A DNA stretch of 64,000 bases from Bacteroidota bacterium (GTDB lineage: Bacteria; Bacteroidota; Bacteroidia; M30B66): NCBI GenBank assembly GCA_947460255.1, contig CANHIS010000008.1:1-64000 (forward strand). Reading direction: 5' to 3'. Below, in pieces: positions 52,348-60,943 of this stretch (position 1 is the stretch's first letter; the number at the start of each line of letters is the position of its first letter). The notes below the pieces were generated by a model. That model was not told the DNA's origin. It did not search any database and saw nothing but the letters and a program-made list of their open reading frames with translations. Position numbers and translations under genes: made by a program.

Positions 52348-53559
52348 ATGAATAAACTTTACGCACTCATTTTCGGGCTTGGCCTGATTTCTCAAGTTTC
52401 AGAAGCCCAGTTCGATTGCAGTGGTGGAAGATATTATCAGGATGTTTTTCCAACATTTACGCTTACATCGGATGTTACTTATGGAGAAGCCATCAATGTT
52501 AATGGTAATTTACAAAGTTTAGAACTCGACATTTATCAGCCAGAAGGCGATACATTAAGCCAACGTCCGTTGTTGATTCTTGCTCACGGCGGATCGTTTG
52601 TGTTTGGCAGCAAAACCGGACTCGACGTGGTTTCGCTTTGCAGTAAATTTGTGAAACTCGGTTATGTAGTTGTATCTATCGAGTACAGATTAGGATTTGG
52701 TGGCTTGCCAAGTGTTTCATCGGCAACACAAGCTGTTTATCGTGGCACATCCGACATGAAAGCAGCTATCCGATTTTTTAGAAAAAGCGCAGGTGAAGGA
52801 AACCCTTACAAGATTAATCCAGACTATATTTTTACCGGCGGGGTTTCGGCAGGAGCATTTACGGCATTGCATGCTGCATACATTGATGAAGAATCAGAAA
52901 TTCCTGCGGAGATAGATCCTGTGGCCTTTGGTGGCGTTGAGGGCAATAGTGGAAATCCAGGTTTCTCCTCAAACACCCGCGCTGTAGTGAATCTTTGCGG
53001 CGCTATTGGAGATACAAGTTGGATTAATGTTGGAGACGTACCGAATATTTCGATGCATGGAACTAACGACCCCACAGTTCCTTATGCAACAGATTTAATC
53101 ACTGTTTTAGGCTTTGATTTGCTAACTGTTGATGGAAGTGCGAGTATTGCTCAGAGAATGAACAATTTGGGCATTCCGCATGAATTTATTTCTTGGCAAG
53201 GAGCAGACCATGTTCCTTTTGTGAGTGATGCAAATTATCAAGACTCTGTTTATCAGTTTGTGGTGCCATTTCTTGGCGATTTATTGGGATGTGATCCTAC
53301 TTCAACATCTGCCGTTGAGCAAACGGCTAAGTTTGAATTGTTCCCCAATCCAGCTAAAGACGTGCTTTACTTTCAATGCAACGAATTGCTATCCGAAATT
53401 TTGTTGATCGACATTGCAGGCCGAACTATGAAGCAAGAAAAAAGCCCGACAGCAAAATCGGGCTCTGTAGATTTATCAGACATGCCAGCAGGCATTTATC
53501 TTTTTCAAACGATTACTTTAAGCGGGGAAAGAATTGTCCGTAAGGTAATTGTTGAGTAA
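52348..53559 (+). CDS. Secreted alpha/beta-hydrolase (esterase) with T9SS type A sorting domain
   Basis: 403 aa. Signal peptide 'MNKLYALIFGLGLISQVSEAQ', an alpha/beta-hydrolase (about 30-310) with the oxyanion motif 'ILAHGGSFVFG', nucleophile elbow 'FTGGVSAGAFTALHAAY' (GxSxG), possible acid in 'SMHGTNDPTVPY' and catalytic His in 'WQGADHVPF', then a type A sorting domain from about 330 ('FELFPNPAKDVLYF...GIYLFQTITLSGERIVRKVIV'). Probably a surface carboxylesterase, perhaps on polysaccharide esters. The coding region of the sorting domain also contains a minus-strand terminator for the convergent gene. Confidence 0.85.
   Translation: MNKLYALIFGLGLISQVSEAQFDCSGGRYYQDVFPTFTLTSDVTYGEAINVNGNLQSLELDIYQPEGDTLSQRPLLILAHGGSFVFGSKTGLDVVSLCSKFVKLGYVVVSIEYRLGFGGLPSVSSATQAVYRGTSDMKAAIRFFRKSAGEGNPYKINPDYIFTGGVSAGAFTALHAAYIDEESEIPAEIDPVAFGGVEGNSGNPGFSSNTRAVVNLCGAIGDTSWINVGDVPNISMHGTNDPTVPYATDLITVLGFDLLTVDGSASIAQRMNNLGIPHEFISWQGADHVPFVSDANYQDSVYQFVVPFLGDLLGCDPTSTSAVEQTAKFELFPNPAKDVLYFQCNELLSEILLIDIAGRTMKQEKSPTAKSGSVDLSDMPAGIYLFQTITLSGERIVRKVIVE
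53437..53464 (-). terminator. Minus-strand terminator inside the esterase coding region
   Basis: AGCCCGA and TCGGGCT form a stem; on the minus strand it ends in TTTTTT. It lies about 100 bases beyond the stop of the convergent gene 53563-54642, inside codons of the sorting domain. Confidence 0.7.
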
Positions 53560-53562
53560 CAA

Positions 53563-54642
53563 TTATTTCTTCGGCTTTGTATTATTGGCAGAAGTTTCGA
53601 GGTGAAATTCGATAATTGATTTTGTCTTGATTAACTTCTCGGGATTCGCTGCAAGTAAAGTTTGTTCTTCGGTTTGGTGGCCGAATTCATCGAAGCGACG
53701 AGTGATTGTTTTTGTTATTACGCCTGTTGGGTCTTTGTGAATTTCGCGCACAATTTCACCGTATTCGTTAAACACAGACTCCATCGCTCCAAGCATCTCG
53801 GAGGTTTTCGCAGTACAGCCGCACGACTTAAAAGAGGTAGCCAAAATTGAACTGTCTGTATAAGAAAGTTCTGTTCTGCTAATTTCTAACTGTTCTTCGT
53901 TGTAGCCAGACCTACGAATGATTTTGTAATCGTTGTCGAGCTGATACTTATAATAAACCCAACTCAGCATTTTTCGCTTCTCTTTGTTGTTGTAAACTGT
54001 GGTTTGTAAAATCACCCCAGCATCATCATATTCATTCACAGTGAGTGGGAAGCTGCCTTGAACGCGTGCTCCTGTGCTATCGAGTTGGTAATGGCATGTT
54101 TGAAGGATGAATCCTTTGTCGGATCGAACATCTTCGAAAATGCGTTTGCGGATGAGTTTTTCTCCCCTAAAATCGTGTTCTTCAGAAGGGAAACCTTTGG
54201 CATCGTATAGATATTGTGTAAACCCAATCAAGGTATCGCCCTTGGTTCTGTTTTCTAATTTATCGGGCTTGCCTGCAGCATTGTAGATGAGCACATCTTT
54301 CAAATTCTTTCCGATATAGCGTGTTTCCTTACGCGACAATAATCCTGCGGCATCGTAAGTGTAACGAATATCAGCGCTCTTGTTTCCGTCTTCTGAAAAC
54401 ACACCCGACGATTTAAATTTCCCTTTAGGATCTAATAGATCTTGCTGCATTAGATACTCGCGACCTGACACAGCACCAACGCCAAAGTGATACTTTGTTT
54501 TCAAAGGCGGAGCTTGTTTCCGAGTTGTCTTTCGGAAAACCTTTCCTGCGTCGGGCAAAAAACTTAAATCTTGAGCCACAATTGGTGTGCTAAAAAGCAG
54601 CAACAGCAATAGGTTTAGATGGTTTGTGTTGAGATGCTTCAT
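53563..54642 (-). CDS. Exported YD/RHS-repeat-like protein
   Basis: 359 aa from the ATG at 54642 (MKHLNTNHLNLLLLLLFSTPIVAQ). After the signal peptide the body shows repeated Tyr/Asp-rich units resembling YD/RHS-type repeats and the 'DxxGxxxxxxxYxYDxxG' pattern: 'IRYTYDAAGLLSRKETRYI', 'VLIYNAAGKPDKLENRT', 'FTQYLYDAKGFPSEEHDF', 'VNEYDDAGVILQTTVYN', 'FNEYGEIVREIHKDPTGVITKTITRRFDEFGHQTEEQTLL'. No toxin or secretion domain is seen at the C-terminus. Such repeats form extended beta structures at the surface. The terminator lies within the neighbouring esterase gene. Confidence 0.75.
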   Translation of the reverse strand: MKHLNTNHLNLLLLLLFSTPIVAQDLSFLPDAGKVFRKTTRKQAPPLKTKYHFGVGAVSGREYLMQQDLLDPKGKFKSSGVFSEDGNKSADIRYTYDAAGLLSRKETRYIGKNLKDVLIYNAAGKPDKLENRTKGDTLIGFTQYLYDAKGFPSEEHDFRGEKLIRKRIFEDVRSDKGFILQTCHYQLDSTGARVQGSFPLTVNEYDDAGVILQTTVYNNKEKRKMLSWVYYKYQLDNDYKIIRRSGYNEEQLEISRTELSYTDSSILATSFKSCGCTAKTSEMLGAMESVFNEYGEIVREIHKDPTGVITKTITRRFDEFGHQTEEQTLLAANPEKLIKTKSIIEFHLETSANNTKPKK

Positions 54643-54771
54643 AATTTTCACGTTTGCATTCAGGAGTAAAACTAACTCCTAGAATTATGAAATACAAGTA
54701 ATTAACAAAGTTTTCAACAATGTAACGGATAAAATGATTCATGGGTTACACCCTGCAAGCGCCTATAACAC

Positions 54772-54779
54772 TACATTTG
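54772..54779 (+). promoter_or_regulatory. TAnnTTTG promoter element for the gene at 54793
   Basis: TACATTTG, exact consensus, 13 bases before the ATG. Confidence 0.55.
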
Positions 54780-54792
54780 CTTACATATCAAA

Positions 54793-55194
54793 ATGATCAA
54801 AGACATCCATTATCCAGAAGTTAAAGACATTGCCGTTGCGGTAGTGAAAGAGGAAAACCCAGAAGGTGAAGTATGGACTGTTTATCTGCTAAATTTGAAA
54901 GAGGTAAGCATTTCAAACATTTTGGTTTCCTCAAAAGGGTACGGTCAAAAAAATGGTGAAGAGGTAAAGACTTCAACGCTTCGTCATTTTATTAACGACA
55001 TGCCAGCAAAGAGTTATGCCACTATCGAACCCATTATGGAAGACGTGTTTAGCTTGAGCAACGAATACTGGGTGAGTTTTTATGTCGGAAGTGTGATTCA
55101 CGACAAGAAATTCATCTTTCTTCCTGAAACCATTTCAGAACAGTTTCTCACCAATGTTCCGGTGATTAACAAAAAAGGAGTCATGATTCTTTGA
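54793..55194 (+). CDS. Conserved Bacteroidota hypothetical protein
   Basis: 133 aa soluble protein: 'DIAVAVVKEENPEGEVWTVYLLNLKEVSISNILVSSKGYG...KTSTLRHFINDMPAKSYATIEPIMEDVFSLSNEYWVSFYVGSVIHDKKFIFLPETI'. I recall this family from many Bacteroidota genomes, sometimes labelled phenylalanyl-tRNA synthetase alpha subunit; no synthetase motif is present, so I call it hypothetical. No signal peptide or membrane helix. The exonuclease gene follows 42 bases later; co-transcription is likely. Confidence 0.8.
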   Translation: MIKDIHYPEVKDIAVAVVKEENPEGEVWTVYLLNLKEVSISNILVSSKGYGQKNGEEVKTSTLRHFINDMPAKSYATIEPIMEDVFSLSNEYWVSFYVGSVIHDKKFIFLPETISEQFLTNVPVINKKGVMIL

Positions 55195-55236
55195 TATAGT
55201 TCCGATGTTGTTCCGGTTCACTTAAAAAAACCGGGT

Positions 55237-55944
55237 ATGTTACCATTTTCAGAACCAGAAAAAATCTATTTTCTCGATATCGAGACTGCGCCTCAGTGCG
55301 CCAATTTTAACCAACTACCAGAAAAGTGGCAATCGCTCTGGGAGCATAAAACTACAGCACTAAAACTGGAAGAATCTCCAGAATCAGCCTATCGCAGAGC
55401 AGGAATCTATGCAGAATTCGGTCGAGTAGTTTGCGTATGTGTTGGAAGGATTCAGCTGCAGGATAAAGGTCCAGTTTTACGTATTCGAACCTTTCACGAT
55501 GCCGAAGAAGTTACCTTGTTAAAAAAGCTTTCTCAATGGCTGAGTAGAAATATGACATCCGAGAACAAGCTGTGCGCACACAATGGAAAAGAATTCGATT
55601 TTCCTTGGATGGCGCGAAGGATGCTGATTAACAGAATTCCGCTCCCAAATTGTTTACAATTCGCAGGGAAAAAGCCTTGGGAAGTGCCGCATCTTGACAC
55701 CCTTGAAATGTGGAAGTTTGGAGATTACAAACACTACACCTCACTCAACCTTTTGGCCGAAACATTTGGAATTGCGTCGCCCAAAAAAGGCATGGACGGA
55801 CAAATGGTGGCCGAAAAATACTGGAAAGAAAATGCCGTTAAAGAGATTGTTCATTATTGCTGCGAAGATGTTAGAACATTAGCTGAACTTTCGTTGATTT
55901 GGGCATCGAAGCCTCCACTTGAAGCTATAGAAATTATCGTGTAA
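55237..55944 (+). CDS. Predicted 3'-5' exonuclease (DNA polymerase B exonuclease-like, DEDD fold)
   Basis: 235 aa RNase H-like nuclease of the PF10108 type. Acidic residues of the DEDDy site are visible: 'IYFLDIETAPQ' (Asp, Glu), 'CAHNGKEFDFPWMARRML' (Asp), and C-terminal 'YCCEDVRTLAELSLIW' (Asp with the upstream Tyr). It should trim nucleic acid, in repair or turnover. Starts at the ATG at 55237 (MLPFSEPEKIYF). Substrate (DNA or RNA) unknown. Confidence 0.85.
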   Translation: MLPFSEPEKIYFLDIETAPQCANFNQLPEKWQSLWEHKTTALKLEESPESAYRRAGIYAEFGRVVCVCVGRIQLQDKGPVLRIRTFHDAEEVTLLKKLSQWLSRNMTSENKLCAHNGKEFDFPWMARRMLINRIPLPNCLQFAGKKPWEVPHLDTLEMWKFGDYKHYTSLNLLAETFGIASPKKGMDGQMVAEKYWKENAVKEIVHYCCEDVRTLAELSLIWASKPPLEAIEIIV

Positions 55945-55999
55945 ACGCAACGTATCTGCTGATGTGGATTGTTGTAAATTGCGTCAGTATTTTAAGGTC

Positions 56000-56530
56000 A
56001 TGCGTACAAAATATTTTGTTTCAGGATTACTGCTTCTTCTTTCGATAGGCGCTTGCAAAAGAAGCCTCGAAAAATACGGGGAAGACTTTGCCAGCATTAT
56101 GAAAAATGATGACGGGCTATTCCGCGGAGTGAACATTGGAGATACCCAAGACCAAGTTCAGCAAACCGAAAGAGCAGCGCCAGCATCATTTACCGAGAAT
56201 GTGCTTACGTATGAAGGGCAAATCAACGAAACGTCTGAATATGCTATTAGGTATGGTTTTGAAAACGGCAGTTTGTTCGAAATTATAGTTGATGCGACAT
56301 TTGAAGACACCGAAGATGGCGTTAAAGTAATCAAAGGCTTTAAAGAGTTTTTCACTGAACGATATGGCATGTTTAAACTGGGAAGCGGATTCTGTGTTTG
56401 GGATGTGAAGACCAATGTTGCTGATGTACATATCGAATTGGTTGATGATGGTGAATACGCATCATTCGGCCAGTTTTCTTTGAATTTCCACAAACAAAAC
56501 GATCCAGAAATCCAAAACCTGCAGCAGTGA
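56000..56530 (+). CDS. Unrecognised lipoprotein
   Basis: 176 aa from the ATG at 56000 (MRTKYFVSGLLLLLSIGAC), lipobox 'LSIGAC'. The mature part begins 'KRSLEKYGEDFASIMKNDDGLFRGVNIGDTQDQVQQTERAAP', where 'GVNIGDTQDQV' recalls the helix start of BamE/SmpA-like domains, but the length and the rest do not fit well. No family assigned. Its TGA overlaps the GTG start of the ABC ATPase by four bases, so coupled expression is probable, and it might act as the transporter's outer-membrane partner (inference). Confidence 0.7.
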   Translation: MRTKYFVSGLLLLLSIGACKRSLEKYGEDFASIMKNDDGLFRGVNIGDTQDQVQQTERAAPASFTENVLTYEGQINETSEYAIRYGFENGSLFEIIVDATFEDTEDGVKVIKGFKEFFTERYGMFKLGSGFCVWDVKTNVADVHIELVDDGEYASFGQFSLNFHKQNDPEIQNLQQ

Positions 56531-58272
56531 AAACCAAAGTGCTCAGCGTTTCTGGCTTAACTATCCAATTCGATCAAGAGAAATCATCGAAGCCATTTTT
56601 AGCTGCTGATCAAATAAACTTTGAGGTTTCATCTGGCGAAATACTTGGCATTGTTGGCGAGTCTGGATCAGGAAAAACGGTAACAGCTCTCTCTATTCTT
56701 CGACTCTTACAATATGTGCCAGGTGCCTCACAGCATGGTGAAATTTCTTATTTACCTGAAGGCAAGGATCCTGTAAGAATCGATCAATTGAGCAGTAAAG
56801 ACTTGCTCAAATACCGTGGCAAACATATCGCAATGATCTTTCAAGAGCCTGGAGCAGCACTAAATCCCGTTATGGCTTGTGGAGATCAGATCATAGAAAT
56901 GATATTGCTGCATACCGAACTTTCAAGAGAAGAAGCGAAAACGAAAACCATAAAACTTCTTGCTGACGTAAAGCTTGAAGATCCTGAAAGAATATTTTCG
57001 TCATATCCTCACCAGATGTCGGGCGGGCAAAAACAGCGTGTAATGATTGCAATGGCAATGGTCTGCAAGCCTGCCATTCTAATCGCAGATGAGCCAACTA
57101 CTGCGCTTGATGTAAGCACACAAAAAGGCATTCTTGACCTGATGAAGGCTTTACGTGAAGAACAGAATACAGCTATAATTTTCATTTCGCACGACTTGAA
57201 TCTTCTTTCTGGTTTTGCCGAACGCGCCTTGGTTATGAAGGACGGTAAAGTGGTTGAACAAGGCCTTGTTTCGGAGGTATTTAATCACCCCTCCCATCCA
57301 TATACCCGAGGACTTCTCTCATGCAGGCCTCCATTAAAGTCGAGGCTTTTTAGGCTGCCTGTATTGAACGATTTTCTATCCGCCGGAGGCGCTGGTAGTG
57401 GATTTGATGCGTTGCACCCTTCAAATTTAATTTCTTCTGAGGAACGAAAATTAAGGCACACGGCTATTTATGCTAAAGAACCAATAGTGATTGTTGAAAA
57501 TCTGCAGGTTGGTTATCAGCGAAAGTCGGGAGCATTTTCCTCGAAAAAACAGAATATTCACGCTGTGGATGATGTTAGTTTCCAAATATTTCCTGGTGAA
57601 ACACTTGGATTGGTTGGAGAATCTGGCTCTGGAAAAACGACTCTTGGAAGAACCTTGATTCGGTTGATGGATCCAGAAACTGGAAGAATCATTTTCAAAG
57701 GAAACGACATCACAAACACTTCTCAACAACAATTGCGCGGTTTGAGAAAACTCATGCAAATTGTTTTTCAAGACCCTTATCAATCGCTTAATCCTGTTCT
57801 TTCTGCTGGTAGTGCAGTGATGGAACCCTTGTTGGTTCATCGTGTATCTTCAAGTGCTGAAGAACGAAAAAAGAAAGTGCTCGAAATGTTTGATCGGGTG
57901 CATTTACCGCGCAGAATGTTTGATCGTTTACCTTCTTCTATGTCGGGCGGACAAAGACAGCGACTTTGCATTGCACGAGCATTGGTTTTACAACCTGAAT
58001 TTTTGGTTTTCGATGAGGCTGTTTCTGCATTAGATGTTTCGGTTCAGGCACAAATTATCAACTTGATTTCGGAACTAAAAAGGGAAATGGGTTTTACCTG
58101 CTTGTTTATTTCTCACGACATCTCGGTGGTTCGCTATCTTTCCGACAGAATTTTGGTGATGAAAAACGGCAAAATCATTGATCAAGGTGAAGCAGATACG
58201 CTTTGCGAAAACCCAGGCTCCGATTACACAAAAGAACTTCTTCAGGCTGTTCCTGTAGGATTAATTAACTGA
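56527..58272 (+). CDS. Dual-domain ABC transporter ATP-binding protein (oligopeptide/nickel type)
   Basis: 581 aa with two nucleotide-binding domains. Domain 1: Walker A '[12 protein letters not shown]', signature '[18 protein letters not shown]', Walker B '[13 protein letters not shown]'. Domain 2 (from about 325): '[14 protein letters not shown]', '[16 protein letters not shown]', '[13 protein letters not shown]'; here the catalytic Glu position is retained as 'DEA'. This DppD-DppF fusion type (like YejF/GsiA) powers peptide uptake. GTG start overlaps the previous stop (GTGA). No permease or binding-protein gene is nearby, so those must lie elsewhere. Confidence 0.92.
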   Translation: MKTKVLSVSGLTIQFDQEKSSKPFLAADQINFEVSSGEILGIVGESGSGKTVTALSILRLLQYVPGASQHGEISYLPEGKDPVRIDQLSSKDLLKYRGKHIAMIFQEPGAALNPVMACGDQIIEMILLHTELSREEAKTKTIKLLADVKLEDPERIFSSYPHQMSGGQKQRVMIAMAMVCKPAILIADEPTTALDVSTQKGILDLMKALREEQNTAIIFISHDLNLLSGFAERALVMKDGKVVEQGLVSEVFNHPSHPYTRGLLSCRPPLKSRLFRLPVLNDFLSAGGAGSGFDALHPSNLISSEERKLRHTAIYAKEPIVIVENLQVGYQRKSGAFSSKKQNIHAVDDVSFQIFPGETLGLVGESGSGKTTLGRTLIRLMDPETGRIIFKGNDITNTSQQQLRGLRKLMQIVFQDPYQSLNPVLSAGSAVMEPLLVHRVSSSAEERKKKVLEMFDRVHLPRRMFDRLPSSMSGGQRQRLCIARALVLQPEFLVFDEAVSALDVSVQAQIINLISELKREMGFTCLFISHDISVVRYLSDRILVMKNGKIIDQGEADTLCENPGSDYTKELLQAVPVGLIN

Positions 58273-58285
58273 CAACCAGAAGACA

Positions 58286-58891
58286 ATGATTATTAAAAGC
58301 GCCACATTCGTGATTTCAAACAGGGAAGTTAAAGGGTGTCCAACACCTAGACTTCCAGAATACGCCTTTATCGGGAGATCGAATGTGGGTAAAAGTTCTT
58401 TGATCAATATGCTCGTTCGGGTGAAAGGTCTTGCGAAAACTTCGTCGCGACCGGGAAAAACGCAATTGATCAACCACTTTTTAATCAACGAAAATTGGTT
58501 TTTAGTGGATCTTCCTGGTTACGGTTATGCCAGAACCTCGAAAGTGCTGCGAGAAGATTTTTCGAACATCATCAAAGATTACATTTCGGGAAGAACAAAC
58601 TTGATGAATCTATTTGTTTTGGTAGATATTCGTCTTGAACCTCAAGCAATTGACTTACGCTTTTTTACTTGGATGGCTTCGAACGGTGTTCCATTTTCGA
58701 TCGCATTCACCAAGGCGGATAAACTTGGCAAGACTCAACTTCAATCGAAACTTGCAGCTTATAAAAGAGAATTGTTAAAAGACTGGGAAGAGCTTCCTCC
58801 TATTTTCGTTACTTCGGCAGAGACGGCTTTGGGAAGAGATGAGTTGTTGAATTACATTGAAGAAACCAACCCTTTGTTTAAGAAGTTTTAG
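58286..58891 (+). CDS. engB: Ribosome biogenesis GTPase EngB (YihA/YsxC)
   Basis: 201 aa TRAFAC GTPase needed for 50S subunit assembly. G1 'GRSNVGKSS' at about 30-38, G2 '[15 protein letters not shown]', G3 '[12 protein letters not shown]', G4 'TKADKLG' and G5-like 'TSAETALG'. Length normal. It is 13 bases after the ABC ATPase and ends just before the convergent T9SS gene. Confidence 0.96.
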   Translation: MIIKSATFVISNREVKGCPTPRLPEYAFIGRSNVGKSSLINMLVRVKGLAKTSSRPGKTQLINHFLINENWFLVDLPGYGYARTSKVLREDFSNIIKDYISGRTNLMNLFVLVDIRLEPQAIDLRFFTWMASNGVPFSIAFTKADKLGKTQLQSKLAAYKRELLKDWEELPPIFVTSAETALGRDELLNYIEETNPLFKKF

Positions 58892-58892
58892 T

Positions 58893-60590
58893 CTAGTAAA
58901 ACACACTCACGCTGGTGCGTTTCTCGAAAACTTTTGATTTCCCTTCTGCGCGCAGTAGCACGAAATAAGTGCCCGCAGGAACCAATTCGCCCGACGCAGT
59001 TCTTCCGTCCCAATGCAAACCGGGCTTATTGGATTCGAAAAGCTTGTTTCCCCAGCGATCAAAAATTTGCACCGAAAATTGGTTCATTCCGCTTGATTGG
59101 ATCTGAAGAAAATCGTTTACTCCATCGCCATTGGGAGAAAAAGCATCGGGAAAAATCAAGTCTTCCGGAATTTGTACTTCGGTTCGTACTGAATCGCGAC
59201 AACCATTTTCGTCTACAATGGTGAGCTGTACAAGATAAAAGCCCGGTTGTTCGTAATCTTCAACAGGGTTGATCGCATTAGACGTTTCGCCATTGCCGAA
59301 GTTCCAGAAGTTTATTACGCCTCCAACCGACTCATTAATAAATGAAAAATTTTCGCCTGTGTGAGGATAACTTGGTTCGTCTATGCTGAAATTGGCTTCT
59401 GGTAAAGGATTAAAAAAGACATTCTTAGAGGTTGGAAATGAACTGCAGCCATTGTTGTCGGTTACAACCAGTGAAACATTTCCAGACGTAGATTCGTCCC
59501 AATCCACTTCGAATTCTGATTGGTTAGAACTTCCCGAAACTTGACCGCCAGAAGCTGACCAAAGGAAAGACCAATCTGCTGGAATTTCTGGGGTTTGATA
59601 ATTTACTGAGGCTGTTTTAAAGCAGAGCGTGTCGGGACCAAAAATTTCTGGGGCTTCAGGACGGGTTAAGTATGGCGCAATGGCCAAGCCGTTTTGGAGA
59701 TCCACATTCCATTGAGTGAAAAGGCTGTCGTTTTGAGTTGTGGCATTCACAGTGGCGACAGTCCAAGCGCTTTGACCATCGGCTGTTGCATTCGCCCAAG
59801 GGATAAATCCATCGGTGAGCGCTTGTTCAAATCCTGCTGAAATATTGATGCTTCCAACGTTTCCATAAATACGAAAGTGGAAGCGGTCGTCGATTCTGCA
59901 AATTCCTTCTGAAATGAATGTTAATGGAATGCCATCCGCGGCAGCGCTAACATCCGCGAAACGCAATCCAACCAAACCATTTGAAGTGGTTGCGTTAATC
60001 ATTAATGGGCGATAGTTGATGACAGTTCCAACAGGAAAATCGACCGCTTGACCTTGGACGAGATTTCTAAACAAACCGCCATTTAATGTTGAATACACCC
60101 AACCATTGTTGCGAGATACCGCATCTTGTGATGTTTCTAAAACGATTAAGGAATCGCTTTGGGTAAAAATCCTACTGTTGTTAATTTCCAATCTTTCGCA
60201 GCGAACCGTTTGATTGAGTGTTTTTAGACCATCGCCTTCACAACGAAGGCTTCCTAACTGAATTGAGTTGATTCCAGAAATTGACTGTTCGGTTCCAGTG
60301 AGTCGAAATTCAGACGAAGGAATCGCGTTGAAAGTTCCCGCTTGAAGAAAGTTCCCGCTTGCTTGAATTGAGCCTTGTTGAGTGATCAATCCTTGGTTTA
60401 CCAAATTGCCATTTATAGAGAGCTCTCCAGCTATTGATGCCGTTGCACCTTGATCCAAAACGAGAGAATCGTTCACAAAAAGCACACAATTGCTCGATAC
60501 CGTTAAAACGGTACCGCCTCCCTTAACATAAAGCTGTCCATTCAGCAAAAAGCTAAACAGAACGCCAAATATGGTAAGGACCTGCTTCAT
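58893..60590 (-). CDS. Secreted protein with PKD-like domain and T9SS type B C-terminus
   Basis: 565 aa. Signal peptide 'MKQVLTIFGVLFSFLLNGQ', an N-terminal repeat region of short beta turns ('LTVSSNCVLFVNDSLVLDQGATASIAGELSINGNLVNQGLITQQGSIQASGNF'), a PKD-like domain ('NFSIDEPSYPHTGENFSFINESVGGVINFWNFGNGETSNAINPVEDYEQPGFYLVQLTIVDENGC'), and the CHU_C/gliding-associated C-terminal domain 'FPDAFSPNGDGVNDFLQIQSSGMNQFSVQIFDRWGNKLFES'. Surface or secreted. It starts one base inside the gldC stop (TAATG overlap), so it may be expressed with gldB-gldC. Confidence 0.88.
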   Translation of the reverse strand: MKQVLTIFGVLFSFLLNGQLYVKGGGTVLTVSSNCVLFVNDSLVLDQGATASIAGELSINGNLVNQGLITQQGSIQASGNFLQAGTFNAIPSSEFRLTGTEQSISGINSIQLGSLRCEGDGLKTLNQTVRCERLEINNSRIFTQSDSLIVLETSQDAVSRNNGWVYSTLNGGLFRNLVQGQAVDFPVGTVINYRPLMINATTSNGLVGLRFADVSAAADGIPLTFISEGICRIDDRFHFRIYGNVGSINISAGFEQALTDGFIPWANATADGQSAWTVATVNATTQNDSLFTQWNVDLQNGLAIAPYLTRPEAPEIFGPDTLCFKTASVNYQTPEIPADWSFLWSASGGQVSGSSNQSEFEVDWDESTSGNVSLVVTDNNGCSSFPTSKNVFFNPLPEANFSIDEPSYPHTGENFSFINESVGGVINFWNFGNGETSNAINPVEDYEQPGFYLVQLTIVDENGCRDSVRTEVQIPEDLIFPDAFSPNGDGVNDFLQIQSSGMNQFSVQIFDRWGNKLFESNKPGLHWDGRTASGELVPAGTYFVLLRAEGKSKVFEKRTSVSVFY

Positions 60591-60943
60591 TAAGCTTCTT
60601 CTTGCGGAGGATCTACCAATCCTAATTTCTCGCCATAATACTGACCAAAATCGCGCATCGTTTCGGCCATTAGAATTTCACCTGTTGCTTTCTGCAAGGT
60701 GTCGGCCATCATGAAGATGCTCTGATGAATGAATTTCTTCATATCATCTACAGTCATTTCTTTGGTCCACAAATCAACACGTAAGGTGTTTTGTTCGTTT
60801 GGATCCCACACCGAAAGCATCATGGCATTGGCTGGACGATTCACCACTTGGTTGTCGGTTGCATCCCAATGGATTGTTTCCGGAACCTTGTGGGCATCAA
60901 GTTGAACTTTCAATACAATGTCAGAAGTCTTTTTCTCACTCAT
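60590..60943 (-). CDS. gldC: Gliding motility protein GldC
   Basis: 117 aa soluble protein: 'SDIVLKVQLDAHKVPETIHWDATDNQVVNRPANAMMLSVWDPNEQNTLRVDLWTKEMTVDDMKKFIHQSIFMMADTLQKATGE', a clear match to GldC of gliding flavobacteria. GldC is not essential for gliding but improves it; biochemical role unknown. Overlaps gldB by four bases (ATGA), as in other Bacteroidota where gldB and gldC are paired. Confidence 0.92.
   Translation of the reverse strand: MSEKKTSDIVLKVQLDAHKVPETIHWDATDNQVVNRPANAMMLSVWDPNEQNTLRVDLWTKEMTVDDMKKFIHQSIFMMADTLQKATGEILMAETMRDFGQYYGEKLGLVDPPQEEA

Noticed and set aside
54793-55194. Label as phenylalanyl-tRNA synthetase alpha subunit
   Set aside because: No class II synthetase motifs; the protein is far too short. 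This is probably a propagated misannotation.
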